NCBI GenBank assembly: GCA_913048145.1
Contig: CAJWVP010000001.1
Span: 1-44,101 of the forward strand
Length of the DNA: 44,101 bases
Source of the DNA: an uncultured Rhodospirillaceae bacterium
GTDB lineage: Bacteria > Pseudomonadota > Alphaproteobacteria > Rhodospirillales > Casp-alpha2
Direction: 5' to 3'
Under the pieces are notes generated by a model. It did no database searches, was not told where the DNA came from, and saw only the letters and a program-made list of their open reading frames with translations. Position 1 is the first letter of the stretch. Each line of letters starts with the position of its first letter. The position numbers and the translations under genes were made by a program. Positions 26,307-34,546 of this stretch are shown here, piece by piece.

Positions 26307-26967
26307 GTCGCCGGCCGCTGAGCTCTTGCGTCGGATTCTTTCGGCGGTGGTGATGATACCGCTGGTGATCACTCTGATTTACTTGGGCGGATTTTATTTT
26401 CAAATCTTTATGGCCATTGCGGCCACGATCCTCATTGCCGAAATCTTCTTCGCGACGAACAAGAACCTCGTCTGGACTGGCGTTAGCGCGACCTACATCG
26501 CTGTTGCATCTTATGCCCTGATCGTGCTCCGTGGTGATCCCGATATTGGATTTACCACCGTATGCTGGCTGTTCGTATTGGTGTGGTTCGCCGATACGGG
26601 CGCCTATATCACGGGCCGCGCGCTTGGCGGCCCGAAATTCGCGCCGCGACTCAGCCCAAAGAAGACCTGGTCCGGCTTTTTCGGCGCGGTTGCCTTCGCC
26701 GCTCTGGTTGGTATGGCCACGGGACACCTACTGAATTCAGAGGTGCTTTGGCGCATCGCCATACTGTCCGGCATGCTGGGCGGCCTGTCCCAGTTCGGCG
26801 ATTTACTTGAATCTTGGTTAAAAAGACGATTCGATAGAAAAGATATGAGCAATCTAATACCCGGTCACGGCGGTTTGGCGGATCGTGTCGATGGCTTGGT
26901 CGCAGCGGCAATCGGCGCTTGGGTTATTAATGAAATGACGGCGGAGTCCTTACTGAAATGGCTGTAA
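26287..26967 (+). CDS. cdsA: Phosphatidate cytidylyltransferase
   Basis: Makes CDP-diacylglycerol from CTP and phosphatidate, the branch point of phospholipid synthesis. A polytopic membrane protein, 226 aa from the chosen start. The C-terminal signature runs from WLKRRFDRKDMSNLIPGHGG to LADRVD, with the KD, HGG and DR positions intact. The only ATG far enough upstream (26149) would overlap uppS by 158 bases with a hydrophilic, compositionally odd segment. TTG 26287 has GGGAG (26275-26279) at 7-base spacing and gives a sensible N terminus. The protein is then shorter than the usual 260-285 aa, mostly at the N-terminal membrane part. It overlaps dxr by 10 bases. Confidence 0.88.
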   Translation: MALQESKSPAAELLRRILSAVVMIPLVITLIYLGGFYFQIFMAIAATILIAEIFFATNKNLVWTGVSATYIAVASYALIVLRGDPDIGFTTVCWLFVLVWFADTGAYITGRALGGPKFAPRLSPKKTWSGFFGAVAFAALVGMATGHLLNSEVLWRIAILSGMLGGLSQFGDLLESWLKRRFDRKDMSNLIPGHGGLADRVDGLVAAAIGAWVINEMTAESLLKWL

Positions 26968-28151
26968 ACTTGCCAAAGACCAATGCACTTGGCTCCTCGA
27001 AGCGGATCACCGTCCTGGGCTCAACCGGTTCCGTGGGGACCAGTACGCTGGACCTGGTGGCGCGGAACCGAGAGAAGTTCACCGTCGAGGCCCTCACCGC
27101 GAACCAAAACGTCGAGGCGTTAGCAAGCCAAGCCCGAGAATTTGACGCCAAACTAGCCGTGATCGCTGATGAAGATCGTTATGAAGACCTCAAATCGGCA
27201 CTCTCCGGTACGTCGATCGCGTGCGCTGCCGGACCGGAAGCACTAAAGGAAGCTGCGGCGCGGCCATCGGAGTTGGTAATGGCCGCCATCGTTGGCGCCG
27301 CCGGACTGGCACCAACTCTGGAAGCGGTCCGACGCGGCACCACCGTCGCGCTGGCGAACAAAGAATGCCTTGTATCCGCTGGGGATATCTTCACCCAGGC
27401 GGTCACGGATCATGGCGCGATATTGCTGCCTGTGGATTCCGAGCATAGCGCCATTTACCAAGTCTTTGATTTCGATCAGGTGGACCATGTTGCGCGAATC
27501 ATCCTGACCGCATCGGGTGGTCCTTTCCGGACCCGCGAGATTGCCGATATGCGGAATGTGACACCGGCGGAAGCCGTTGCGCACCCGAATTGGAATATGG
27601 GCGCCAAGATTTCCGTGGATTCGGCAACGATGATGAATAAGGGCCTCGAACTGATCGAGGTCTTTCATCTGTTCCCGGTGGACAAGTCGGCGATTGATAT
27701 TCTTGTGCATCCACAATCCGTTATCCATAGCCTTGTCGAGTATGTGGATGGATCCGTCCTGGCCCAGATGGGAACACCCGACATGCGGACACCCATCGCT
27801 TACGCAATGGCATGGCCCCAGCGCATGCAAGCGCCGTCACCACGGCTGGACCTACATGAGGTTGGTAAACTGACCTTTGAAGACCCGGACCCTTTACGTT
27901 TCCCAGCACTAAGGTTAGCGCGCGAGGCCCTAGATGCGGGCGGTGCCGCACCAACCATACTAAACGCCGCCAACGAGGTTGCGGTCCGCCGTTTCCTCGA
28001 CGGCGAGATCGGGTTTCTGGATATTTCAGCCGTTGTAGAGAAAACGCTTGAGAATGTGGCGAATTCGGCGATCAATTCGCTGGCTGACATTGTGTCCATT
28101 GACGAAATGGCCCGGCGATCGGCAGAGAGTGACATAATTCGGACAAATTAG
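26958..28151 (+). CDS. dxr: 1-deoxy-D-xylulose 5-phosphate reductoisomerase
   Basis: Converts DXP to MEP with NADPH, the committed step of the MEP isoprenoid pathway and the target of fosmidomycin. The protein is 397 aa. The nucleotide-binding ITVLGSTGSVGTSTLDLV is at about 17-34. The metal/substrate loop has LLPVDSEHSAIYQ, ASGGPFR (flexible loop), NWNMGAKISVDSATMMNKGL and LVHPQSVIHSLVEY. The start lies inside the end of cdsA (overlap 10 bases). It supplies precursors for the product of uppS just upstream. Confidence 0.97.
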   Translation: MAVNLPKTNALGSSKRITVLGSTGSVGTSTLDLVARNREKFTVEALTANQNVEALASQAREFDAKLAVIADEDRYEDLKSALSGTSIACAAGPEALKEAAARPSELVMAAIVGAAGLAPTLEAVRRGTTVALANKECLVSAGDIFTQAVTDHGAILLPVDSEHSAIYQVFDFDQVDHVARIILTASGGPFRTREIADMRNVTPAEAVAHPNWNMGAKISVDSATMMNKGLELIEVFHLFPVDKSAIDILVHPQSVIHSLVEYVDGSVLAQMGTPDMRTPIAYAMAWPQRMQAPSPRLDLHEVGKLTFEDPDPLRFPALRLAREALDAGGAAPTILNAANEVAVRRFLDGEIGFLDISAVVEKTLENVANSAINSLADIVSIDEMARRSAESDIIRTN

Positions 28152-28199
28152 GCGGGTGGGATACGTCCGCAAACCGACCAATCAAAAGCAGGCGCAAAC

Positions 28200-29306
28200 A
28201 TGGAATTTATCGACTGGACTTGGAACTACATCATTGTATTCCTTATTGTTTTATCTGCACTGATCTTCGTGCACGAGTGGGGACATTACTGGGTCGCGCG
28301 GCGTAATGGCGTCCGTGTCGAGGTTTTTTCCATCGGTTTCGGACCCGAAGTTTTCGGCAAGACCAATGAAGCCGGCACACGCTGGAAGATCGGCCTCATT
28401 CCTCTTGGCGGCTACGTCAAGATGTTCGGTGAGGACGACAATCGCGAGGGCGATGACGACGAACTGGTCGAGCTGACCGACGAAGAGAAGGCCGTCTCTT
28501 TTCATCACAAGTCCCTAGGTCAACGCGCGGCTATCGTCGCCGCCGGACCGATCGTCAATTTCCTGTTCGCGATTATCGCCTTCGCGGGCCTGGCCATTTT
28601 TCAAGGAAATCCGGTACCCTTGTCGGTAGTCGGAGAAGTCATCCCAGGCAGCGCCGCCGCCGAAGCTGAATTTCAGTCCGGCGACGTGATTCTCGCCATC
28701 GACAACCGTGAAGTTAAGACGTTTGACGGCCTCCGGCAGGTGGTGATCGCCAATCCAGACCGCCAACTGGTGTTTGATGTCCAACGGGATGGAAAGATTT
28801 TCAAGATTACAGCGACGCCGAAAGCCGCCGTGGGCCGTGACGGCGAGCCGCAAAATATCGGTCAGCTCGGTGTCCGCCCCCATCTTGAGCATCTGCGATA
28901 TGACCGCGCCGACCCGTTCACCGCCCTTTGGCTGGGAACGGAACGTACATTTGTCCTTACATACCGAATACTTGTCTACATCGGCGAGATGATCAACGGC
29001 CAGCGTAATGCCGATGACCTGGGCGGACCGCTTCGGATTGCGAAGATTTCGGGGGACATGGCACAATTGGGATTGTCCCAAGTTATCCTTCTGATGGCCA
29101 TGCTCTCGGTAAACCTCGGACTCATTAACCTTTTCCCAATACCCATGCTCGATGGTGGTCATCTTGCGTTCTATGCGGTGGAGGCTGTGCGCGGGCGGCC
29201 GCTTGGACCGAAAGCACAAGAATACGGTTTTCGATTCGGCCTGATTCTGGTATTGGTCTTGTTCGTATTTGTGACTTGGAACGATGTCACATTCTTGTTG
29301 GAATGA
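28200..29306 (+). CDS. rseP: Site-2 intramembrane zinc metalloprotease RseP family
   Basis: Cleaves membrane-spanning substrates such as anti-sigma factors and signal peptides within the inner membrane. The protein is 368 aa. The HExxH zinc motif is in HEWGHYWVARRNG (His25, Glu26, His29) at the end of the first helix, and the third ligand Asp318 is in LINLFPIPMLDGGH. A single PDZ domain lies between (about 135-215), where the E. coli protein has two tandem domains; one is normal in alphaproteobacteria. It has four hydrophobic segments. It sits directly before bamA, a conserved order. Confidence 0.95.
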   Translation: MEFIDWTWNYIIVFLIVLSALIFVHEWGHYWVARRNGVRVEVFSIGFGPEVFGKTNEAGTRWKIGLIPLGGYVKMFGEDDNREGDDDELVELTDEEKAVSFHHKSLGQRAAIVAAGPIVNFLFAIIAFAGLAIFQGNPVPLSVVGEVIPGSAAAEAEFQSGDVILAIDNREVKTFDGLRQVVIANPDRQLVFDVQRDGKIFKITATPKAAVGRDGEPQNIGQLGVRPHLEHLRYDRADPFTALWLGTERTFVLTYRILVYIGEMINGQRNADDLGGPLRIAKISGDMAQLGLSQVILLMAMLSVNLGLINLFPIPMLDGGHLAFYAVEAVRGRPLGPKAQEYGFRFGLILVLVLFVFVTWNDVTFLLE

Positions 29307-29320
29307 CCTCGTTCACCTGA

Positions 29321-29349
29321 GAATGATCGAATTTATAAAAGAATCATTC
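29321..29349. repeat. Short inverted repeat between rseP and bamA
   Basis: GAATGAT (29321-29327) is repeated in inverted form as ATCATTC (29343-29349), around a 15-base AT-rich centre. It sits in the 72-base gap before bamA. There is no T run, so it is more likely a weak hairpin or binding site than a terminator. Confidence 0.4.
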
Positions 29350-29378
29350 ATCTAATAATCGATCAACCGGGGGATTAC

Positions 29379-31676
29379 TTGACTAAACGGTATCTATTCT
29401 TTGCGGCGGTATTGGGCGGAGCCATCTTTAGCATGGTCGCCGAGCCGTTTTCAGCGCGCGCGGGACAGGTTGAAATCGCCCAAGCCGGCGTAATCAAGCG
29501 GATTGACGTCAACGGTGCCCAGCGCGTGGAACCGGAAACAGTTAAATCTTATCTCTTGGTGCGCGAAGGCGACAGCTTCGATCCGCTTCGCGTCGATCGA
29601 TCGTTGAAAAGCCTATTCGCCACCGGTTTATTCGCGGATGTCTCTATCAACACGCAGGGTAGCGCCCTGATCGTAAACGTGGTCGAAAACCCTGTTATTA
29701 ATCGGATCGCGTTTGAGGGCAATCGCGCCTTGGAGGACGAGACCCTTGAGGCCGAAGTCTTCTTGCGTCCTAGAATTATCTATACCCGTACCAAGGTGCA
29801 AGACGACTTAAAACGCATTCTTACGCTGTATCGTCGGCAAGGTCGCTTTGCGGTGAGTATCGAACCAAAGGTTATTCAGCTTCCGCAGAACCGGATTGAC
29901 CTGGCGTTTGAAATCGACGAAGGCGAACCCACGACAATTCGCAGTATCCGTTTCGTCGGCAATAGGCAGTTCAGCGACCGTAAATTGAGATCTGTAGTCC
30001 GAACCAAAGAAACGGCGTGGTATCGTTTTCTTTCGTCAAACGACATTTATGATCCGGACCGCCTTACCTTGGATCGCGAATTGTTGCGGCAGCACTACTT
30101 GTCCGACGGCTACGCAGATTTTCGTGTTACGTCAGCAATTGCAGAATTGACCCCCGATCAAAAAGATTTCTTCGTAACCTTTGGTGTCAACGAGGGCGAA
30201 CGCTACAAAATAGGCAAAATCGACATTGATGCCAAGCTACGTGACCTCGAGGCGAAGGATATTACCGGGGCTCTCAAAGTCGAAACGGGTGAATGGTATG
30301 ACATTCGCGACGTCGACAAGTCGATTGATGAAATCGTCGCACGCGTGGGGGAACTCGGATACGCCTTTGTCGACGTCCGCCCTCGGATCAAACGGGATCG
30401 AAAGACCCGTCAATTGAATATCACCTTTCAGATTAAGGAAGGACCACGCGTCTTCGTCGAACGCATTGATATTTCGGGCAATGTTCGGACGCTGGATAAG
30501 GTCGTCCGCCGAGAATTTCAACTTGTCGAGGGCGATGCCTTTAACTCCGCTAAACTGCGACGGTCACGTCACCGACTACGTCGACTCGATTTCTTTGGAA
30601 AGGTAGCGGTCGACAAAGTAGCCGGAAGCGCGTCTGACAAAACGGTCATAAAGGTGGAGGTTGAGGAGAAATCGACCGGTTCGATCTCCCTGGGCGCCGG
30701 CTACTCTTCTTCGCTTGGCCCGATTGGCGAAGTTAGCTTGGTAGAGCGCAATTTCCTTGGCCGCGGTCAGAACCTCGGCGTAACTTTTTCGCTCGCGGCA
30801 GCTCGGAGCGAGATCGATCTCTCGTATACCGAACCCTATTTTCTGAATCGCGATGTATCAGCCGGATTTGATGTTTTTCATGTCCGCCAGGACCTTCAGG
30901 CTCTGAGTTCCATTGACAGCAATCGAACGGGATTTCGCCTCCGGACGGGATATCGTGTTACGCCAGACCTGAACCAACGGTGGGCCTATCTCATCAAGAG
31001 AGCCTCTGTCGCCAATGTCGATTCTGGGGCTGCCGAACTCGTAAAGGATCAGGAAGGTAAGGCATTCACCTCCCAAATTTCGCACAAACTGGCTTACAAT
31101 ACACTGGATAGCAAACTTGATCCGACGGAAGGTTATACGGCGTCTTTCTTAACGGACCTTGCAGGCCTAGGTGGGTCCGTGCGCCACCTCCGAAACACGA
31201 TACGCGCCGGGCTTCACCATCCGATAAGCGAGGATTTTATTTTTTCCGTTGGAAGCAGGGTCGGATATATCGTCGGGCTTGGCGAAGACGTAAAATTTCT
31301 TGAGCGTTATTTTGTGGGCGACACGGAAGTTCGCGGTTTCGAGAGTTCCGGGTTCGGACCTCGAGATTCCGTAACGAATGATGCGCTGGGCGCTGAGTGG
31401 ATGTATTCGACGAAGTTTCAACTGTCATTCCCTCTAGGCCTCCCGGAAGATTTGGGAATTAGGGGCCGTATCTTCACCGACCTCGGTAGTGCCGGACAAC
31501 TCAGTCCGTCAAATTCTGACGTTCAGGATGACGCCTCGCTACGGATGTCTGCGGGCTTCGGCATGACGTGGCGCTCTCCCATGGGGCCCCTCGGGATGGA
31601 TGCCGGTTTCCCCATTCTTAAAGAGGATTATGATAAAGAAGAATTGTTCCAGATTAATTTTGGTGCCCGATTCTAG
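29379..31676 (+). CDS. bamA: Outer membrane protein assembly factor BamA
   Basis: Omp85-family core of the machine that folds beta-barrel proteins into the outer membrane. The protein is 765 aa. It starts at TTG 29379 after a GGGGGA run (29369-29374), giving a signal peptide (MTKRYLFFAAVLGGAIFSMV, likely cut near SARAG). Five POTRA domains follow (about 38-360); each starts with a pattern like IKRIDVNGAQRV or INRIAFEGNRAL. The C-terminal half is the barrel, with the VRGF loop motif as EVRGFESSGFGP and a terminal phenylalanine (INFGARF), the sorting signal of outer-membrane barrels. The window shows no in-frame break. Confidence 0.96.
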   Translation: MTKRYLFFAAVLGGAIFSMVAEPFSARAGQVEIAQAGVIKRIDVNGAQRVEPETVKSYLLVREGDSFDPLRVDRSLKSLFATGLFADVSINTQGSALIVNVVENPVINRIAFEGNRALEDETLEAEVFLRPRIIYTRTKVQDDLKRILTLYRRQGRFAVSIEPKVIQLPQNRIDLAFEIDEGEPTTIRSIRFVGNRQFSDRKLRSVVRTKETAWYRFLSSNDIYDPDRLTLDRELLRQHYLSDGYADFRVTSAIAELTPDQKDFFVTFGVNEGERYKIGKIDIDAKLRDLEAKDITGALKVETGEWYDIRDVDKSIDEIVARVGELGYAFVDVRPRIKRDRKTRQLNITFQIKEGPRVFVERIDISGNVRTLDKVVRREFQLVEGDAFNSAKLRRSRHRLRRLDFFGKVAVDKVAGSASDKTVIKVEVEEKSTGSISLGAGYSSSLGPIGEVSLVERNFLGRGQNLGVTFSLAAARSEIDLSYTEPYFLNRDVSAGFDVFHVRQDLQALSSIDSNRTGFRLRTGYRVTPDLNQRWAYLIKRASVANVDSGAAELVKDQEGKAFTSQISHKLAYNTLDSKLDPTEGYTASFLTDLAGLGGSVRHLRNTIRAGLHHPISEDFIFSVGSRVGYIVGLGEDVKFLERYFVGDTEVRGFESSGFGPRDSVTNDALGAEWMYSTKFQLSFPLGLPEDLGIRGRIFTDLGSAGQLSPSNSDVQDDASLRMSAGFGMTWRSPMGPLGMDAGFPILKEDYDKEELFQINFGARF

Positions 31677-31685
31677 GAGGAATGT

Positions 31686-32249
31686 GTGAAATTTCGCAAA
31701 CTATTAATCAAGCTCTTCGCACTGGGTATAATGGCTGTTACCGCGGGGTTGACGGTGCCCGCGACCGCACAGTTGCCGTTGAATGTTGCGGTTCTCGATA
31801 TTAAAGCCATTCGAATGAACTCGCTGGCAATCAAGGATATACGCGCACAAATCGAAAAATATCGGCAGGGCTTTCAAGCAGATATCAAAAAGGAAGAAGA
31901 CGCCCTCCGTATCGCCAATCAAGAACTGGCGAAGAAACGAACGCTGTTGGGACCTGAGGCATTCGCTAACGAGCGTCGGTTGTTTGAACAGAAGGTCGTT
32001 GGCGTCCAAAAATTGGTCAGCCAGCGGAAGATTGATCTTGATGGCGCATTGACCCAGGCCATGCTGGTGGTTGAGAAAAAGATGAACGTCATCATGGGGC
32101 AAGTAGCAACCAAGCGCGGTGCCAGCCTCGTTCTCCGACGCCAGGACACAATTCTTGCGGACCGCTCCATGGACATGACACAAGAGGTCCTGAAGCGCTT
32201 AAACGCAGAACTTAAGACTGTTCCCGTCGGCAAACCCGGAAGCAAATGA
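31686..32249 (+). CDS. skp: OmpH/Skp family periplasmic chaperone
   Basis: Periplasmic chaperone that carries unfolded outer-membrane proteins to BamA. The protein is 187 aa from GTG 31686, which follows AGGAGG (31676-31681). An N-terminal signal peptide (hydrophobic core about 8-26, likely cut after ATAQ) is followed by a small beta start (LNVAVLDIKAI) and a long charged coiled coil (about 45-150), the tentacle arms of Skp. Sequence conservation in this family is low, so the call rests on length, coiled coil, signal peptide and position between bamA and lpxD. Confidence 0.88.
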   Translation: MKFRKLLIKLFALGIMAVTAGLTVPATAQLPLNVAVLDIKAIRMNSLAIKDIRAQIEKYRQGFQADIKKEEDALRIANQELAKKRTLLGPEAFANERRLFEQKVVGVQKLVSQRKIDLDGALTQAMLVVEKKMNVIMGQVATKRGASLVLRRQDTILADRSMDMTQEVLKRLNAELKTVPVGKPGSK

Positions 32250-32250
32250 C

Positions 32251-33276
32251 ATGGCAGATCCGCGGTTTTTTCGCCGCGCAAAACCAATCTCTCTGACAGA
32301 TTTGGCAAAAATTGCGAACGCGACTATCGCTGGCCACGTGGCGCCCAACCAAATTTTCGCGGACGTTAAGGCACTTTCTGAGGCCGGACCGGAGGACGTC
32401 AGTTTTCTCGACAATAAGCGCTACGTTGATACATTCAGCACAAGTGAGGCTGGCGCTTGCGTGGTTGAAGCCGCTTATGCGGATCGCGCGCCGTCCGGCA
32501 TGGCGCTCCTGGTCTCGGATGCCCCGTATCTGAGCTACGCCCTGATCGCCGCCGCGTTCTACCCAACCCAGGATGACGAAAGCACAAATGTCTCAGCCAA
32601 TGCTCACGTTGACGCCTCGGCAAAGGTTGGCGACGGTGCCCGGATTGAGGCCGGCGCTGTCATCCAAGCCCATGCGGAGATTAGAGCCAGTGTCCACATC
32701 GGCGCCGGCGTCGTCATAGGCCCCGGAGTTGTTGTCGGCACGGGTGCGCGCATCGGGCCGAACACTTGTCTGTCCCATTGCCTCATCGGAGATCGCGTGA
32801 TCATCCATGGCGGCGTCAATATCGGCCAGGACGGTTTCGGATTTGCCTTGTCGTCGACGGGTCACCACAAGGTTCCCCAACTGGGTCGGGTTATCATCGA
32901 AGATGACGTTGAAATCGGCGCCAACACGACAATTGATCGCGGCGCTGGCCCAGATACAGTTGTCGGCGCGGGTACCAAGATCGACAACTTGGTGCAAATC
33001 GCACACAACGTCCGCATCGGCAAAGGTTGCATTATCGTTAGTCAGGTGGGCATTTCTGGTAGCACTGAAATTGGAGATTTCGTCATGATTGGCGGGCAAG
33101 CTGGTTTGACGGGACACCTGAAAGTGGGTAGTCGTTCCAAAATCGCCGCTCAGAGCGGAGTCATGCGCAACGTGGACCCCGGTGGCACCATCGGCGGTTC
33201 ACCCGCAAAACCAATGCGTGATTGGCTGAAAGAGGTCGCCCTCGTCGATAGGTTAGTCAAGAACAAGAGTAGATAG
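32251..33276 (+). CDS. lpxD: UDP-3-O-acyl-glucosamine N-acyltransferase
   Basis: Third step of lipid A synthesis: adds the N-linked acyl chain to UDP-3-O-acyl-glucosamine. The protein is 341 aa. An N-terminal uridine-binding domain (about 1-110) is followed by a left-handed beta helix of hexapeptide repeats (about 110-310). The likely catalytic histidine is residue 252 in LVQIAHNVRIG. FGFALSSTGHHKVPQLGRV and DVEIGANTTIDRGA are typical. It starts one base after the skp stop. Confidence 0.96.
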   Translation: MADPRFFRRAKPISLTDLAKIANATIAGHVAPNQIFADVKALSEAGPEDVSFLDNKRYVDTFSTSEAGACVVEAAYADRAPSGMALLVSDAPYLSYALIAAAFYPTQDDESTNVSANAHVDASAKVGDGARIEAGAVIQAHAEIRASVHIGAGVVIGPGVVVGTGARIGPNTCLSHCLIGDRVIIHGGVNIGQDGFGFALSSTGHHKVPQLGRVIIEDDVEIGANTTIDRGAGPDTVVGAGTKIDNLVQIAHNVRIGKGCIIVSQVGISGSTEIGDFVMIGGQAGLTGHLKVGSRSKIAAQSGVMRNVDPGGTIGGSPAKPMRDWLKEVALVDRLVKNKSR

Positions 33277-33282
33277 CTGGGC

Positions 33283-33753
33283 ATGGATAATACTGCGACA
33301 AATCAGACCCGAACGATTGAAATCAGCGAGATCATGGAAATGATACCGCACCGGTATCCCTTTCTGCTGGTCGATAAGGTAACCGACGTGGTTCCCAACG
33401 CCACCGCCACCGGCATAAAAAATGTAACTATGAACGAGCCATTCTTTCAGGGTCACTTCCCCGGCCATCCGATCATGCCGGGCGTGCTAATCATTGAGGC
33501 CATGGCACAAACGTCGGCAATTTTGGTGATCGAGACCACCGGGAAAAAAGCCGGCGGCATTGTATATTTCATGACAATCGAACAAGCGCGGTTTCGCCGA
33601 CCAGTTGGACCGGGAGATCGTTTGGAACTTCATGTGGAAAAGCATCGCAGCCGGGGCAACGTATGGAAGTTCCGTGGTGAGGCTAAGGTCGATGGAAAGC
33701 TGATGGCAGAGGCAACCTATTCCGCCATGATCGTGGAAGAGGGCGATGGCTGA
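33283..33753 (+). CDS. fabZ: 3-hydroxyacyl-[acyl-carrier-protein] dehydratase
   Basis: Dehydrates 3-hydroxyacyl-ACP in fatty acid elongation and competes with LpxA for 3-hydroxymyristoyl-ACP. The protein is 156 aa, a hot-dog fold. IPHRYPFLLVDKV is at about 21-33. The catalytic histidine is residue 58 in FFQGHFPGHPIMPG and the glutamate is residue 72 in LIIEAMAQ. Its place inside the lpx cluster is the common arrangement. The end overlaps lpxA by 8 bases. Confidence 0.97.
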   Translation: MDNTATNQTRTIEISEIMEMIPHRYPFLLVDKVTDVVPNATATGIKNVTMNEPFFQGHFPGHPIMPGVLIIEAMAQTSAILVIETTGKKAGGIVYFMTIEQARFRRPVGPGDRLELHVEKHRSRGNVWKFRGEAKVDGKLMAEATYSAMIVEEGDG

Positions 33754-34546
33754 TATTCATCCAACCGCGATTGTTAGCGCGAAGGCGGAAGTCGGCGATG
33801 GCACACGCATTGGGCCCTATTGCGTGGTCGGAGATGGTGTCGTGCTGGAGGAGGGCGTCGAACTTCTCTCCCATGTCGTGGTCGAGGGGCTTACCCGCAT
33901 TGGCGCGAACACCCATGTGTTCCCATTTTCATCCATCGGACATCGGCCGCAAGACCTCAAGTACCATGGCGAGCCCTCGCGCCTGGAGATCGGCTGCAAC
34001 AATGTTATTCGTGAGCACGTCACGGTAAACCCCGGAACCGAAGGTGGAGGGATGTTGACGCGGATTGGGAACAATTGCCTGCTCATGGTTGGTGCGCACG
34101 TCGCCCACGATTGCATTGTTGACGATCACGTCATCTTGGTGAACAACGCCACACTGGGCGGACATGTCCACGTTGGTGAATGGGGGATCATCGGCGGCTT
34201 ATCCGCGATCCATCAATTCGTCCGTGTTGGCAAACATGCCATGATCGGCGGCATGTCCGGCGTCGAACAGGACGTGATCCCTTATGGCTCCGTAACCGGT
34301 AATCGGGCACGTCTTCAAGGTCTGAACATCGTTGGATTGAGACGTCGCAGCTTTTCGCGAGATGACATCCATGAGATGCGCAAAGCTTACCGGCTAATTT
34401 TCGCAGCGGAAGGAACTATGGCGGAACGTCTCGAAGACGTCGCCGAGGATTTCGGCAACAACGAGGCGGTCATGGACATCCTACAGTTCATTCGCGCCAA
34501 TACATCGCGCGCCATTTGTCAGCCAGCCATGGATGATGCGGCCTAG
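33746..34546 (+). CDS. lpxA: UDP-N-acetylglucosamine acyltransferase
   Basis: First step of lipid A synthesis: moves a 3-hydroxyacyl chain from ACP to UDP-GlcNAc. The protein is 266 aa. A left-handed beta helix (about 1-190) contains IHPTAIV, IGPYCVVGD and the catalytic histidine 121 in HVAHDCIV, followed by LVNNATLGGHV and a helical C-terminal domain with GLNIVGLRRRSFS. Both ends overlap neighbours (fabZ by 8 bases, the next gene by 11-14), which points to tight translational coupling. Confidence 0.97.
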   Translation: MADIHPTAIVSAKAEVGDGTRIGPYCVVGDGVVLEEGVELLSHVVVEGLTRIGANTHVFPFSSIGHRPQDLKYHGEPSRLEIGCNNVIREHVTVNPGTEGGGMLTRIGNNCLLMVGAHVAHDCIVDDHVILVNNATLGGHVHVGEWGIIGGLSAIHQFVRVGKHAMIGGMSGVEQDVIPYGSVTGNRARLQGLNIVGLRRRSFSRDDIHEMRKAYRLIFAAEGTMAERLEDVAEDFGNNEAVMDILQFIRANTSRAICQPAMDDAA

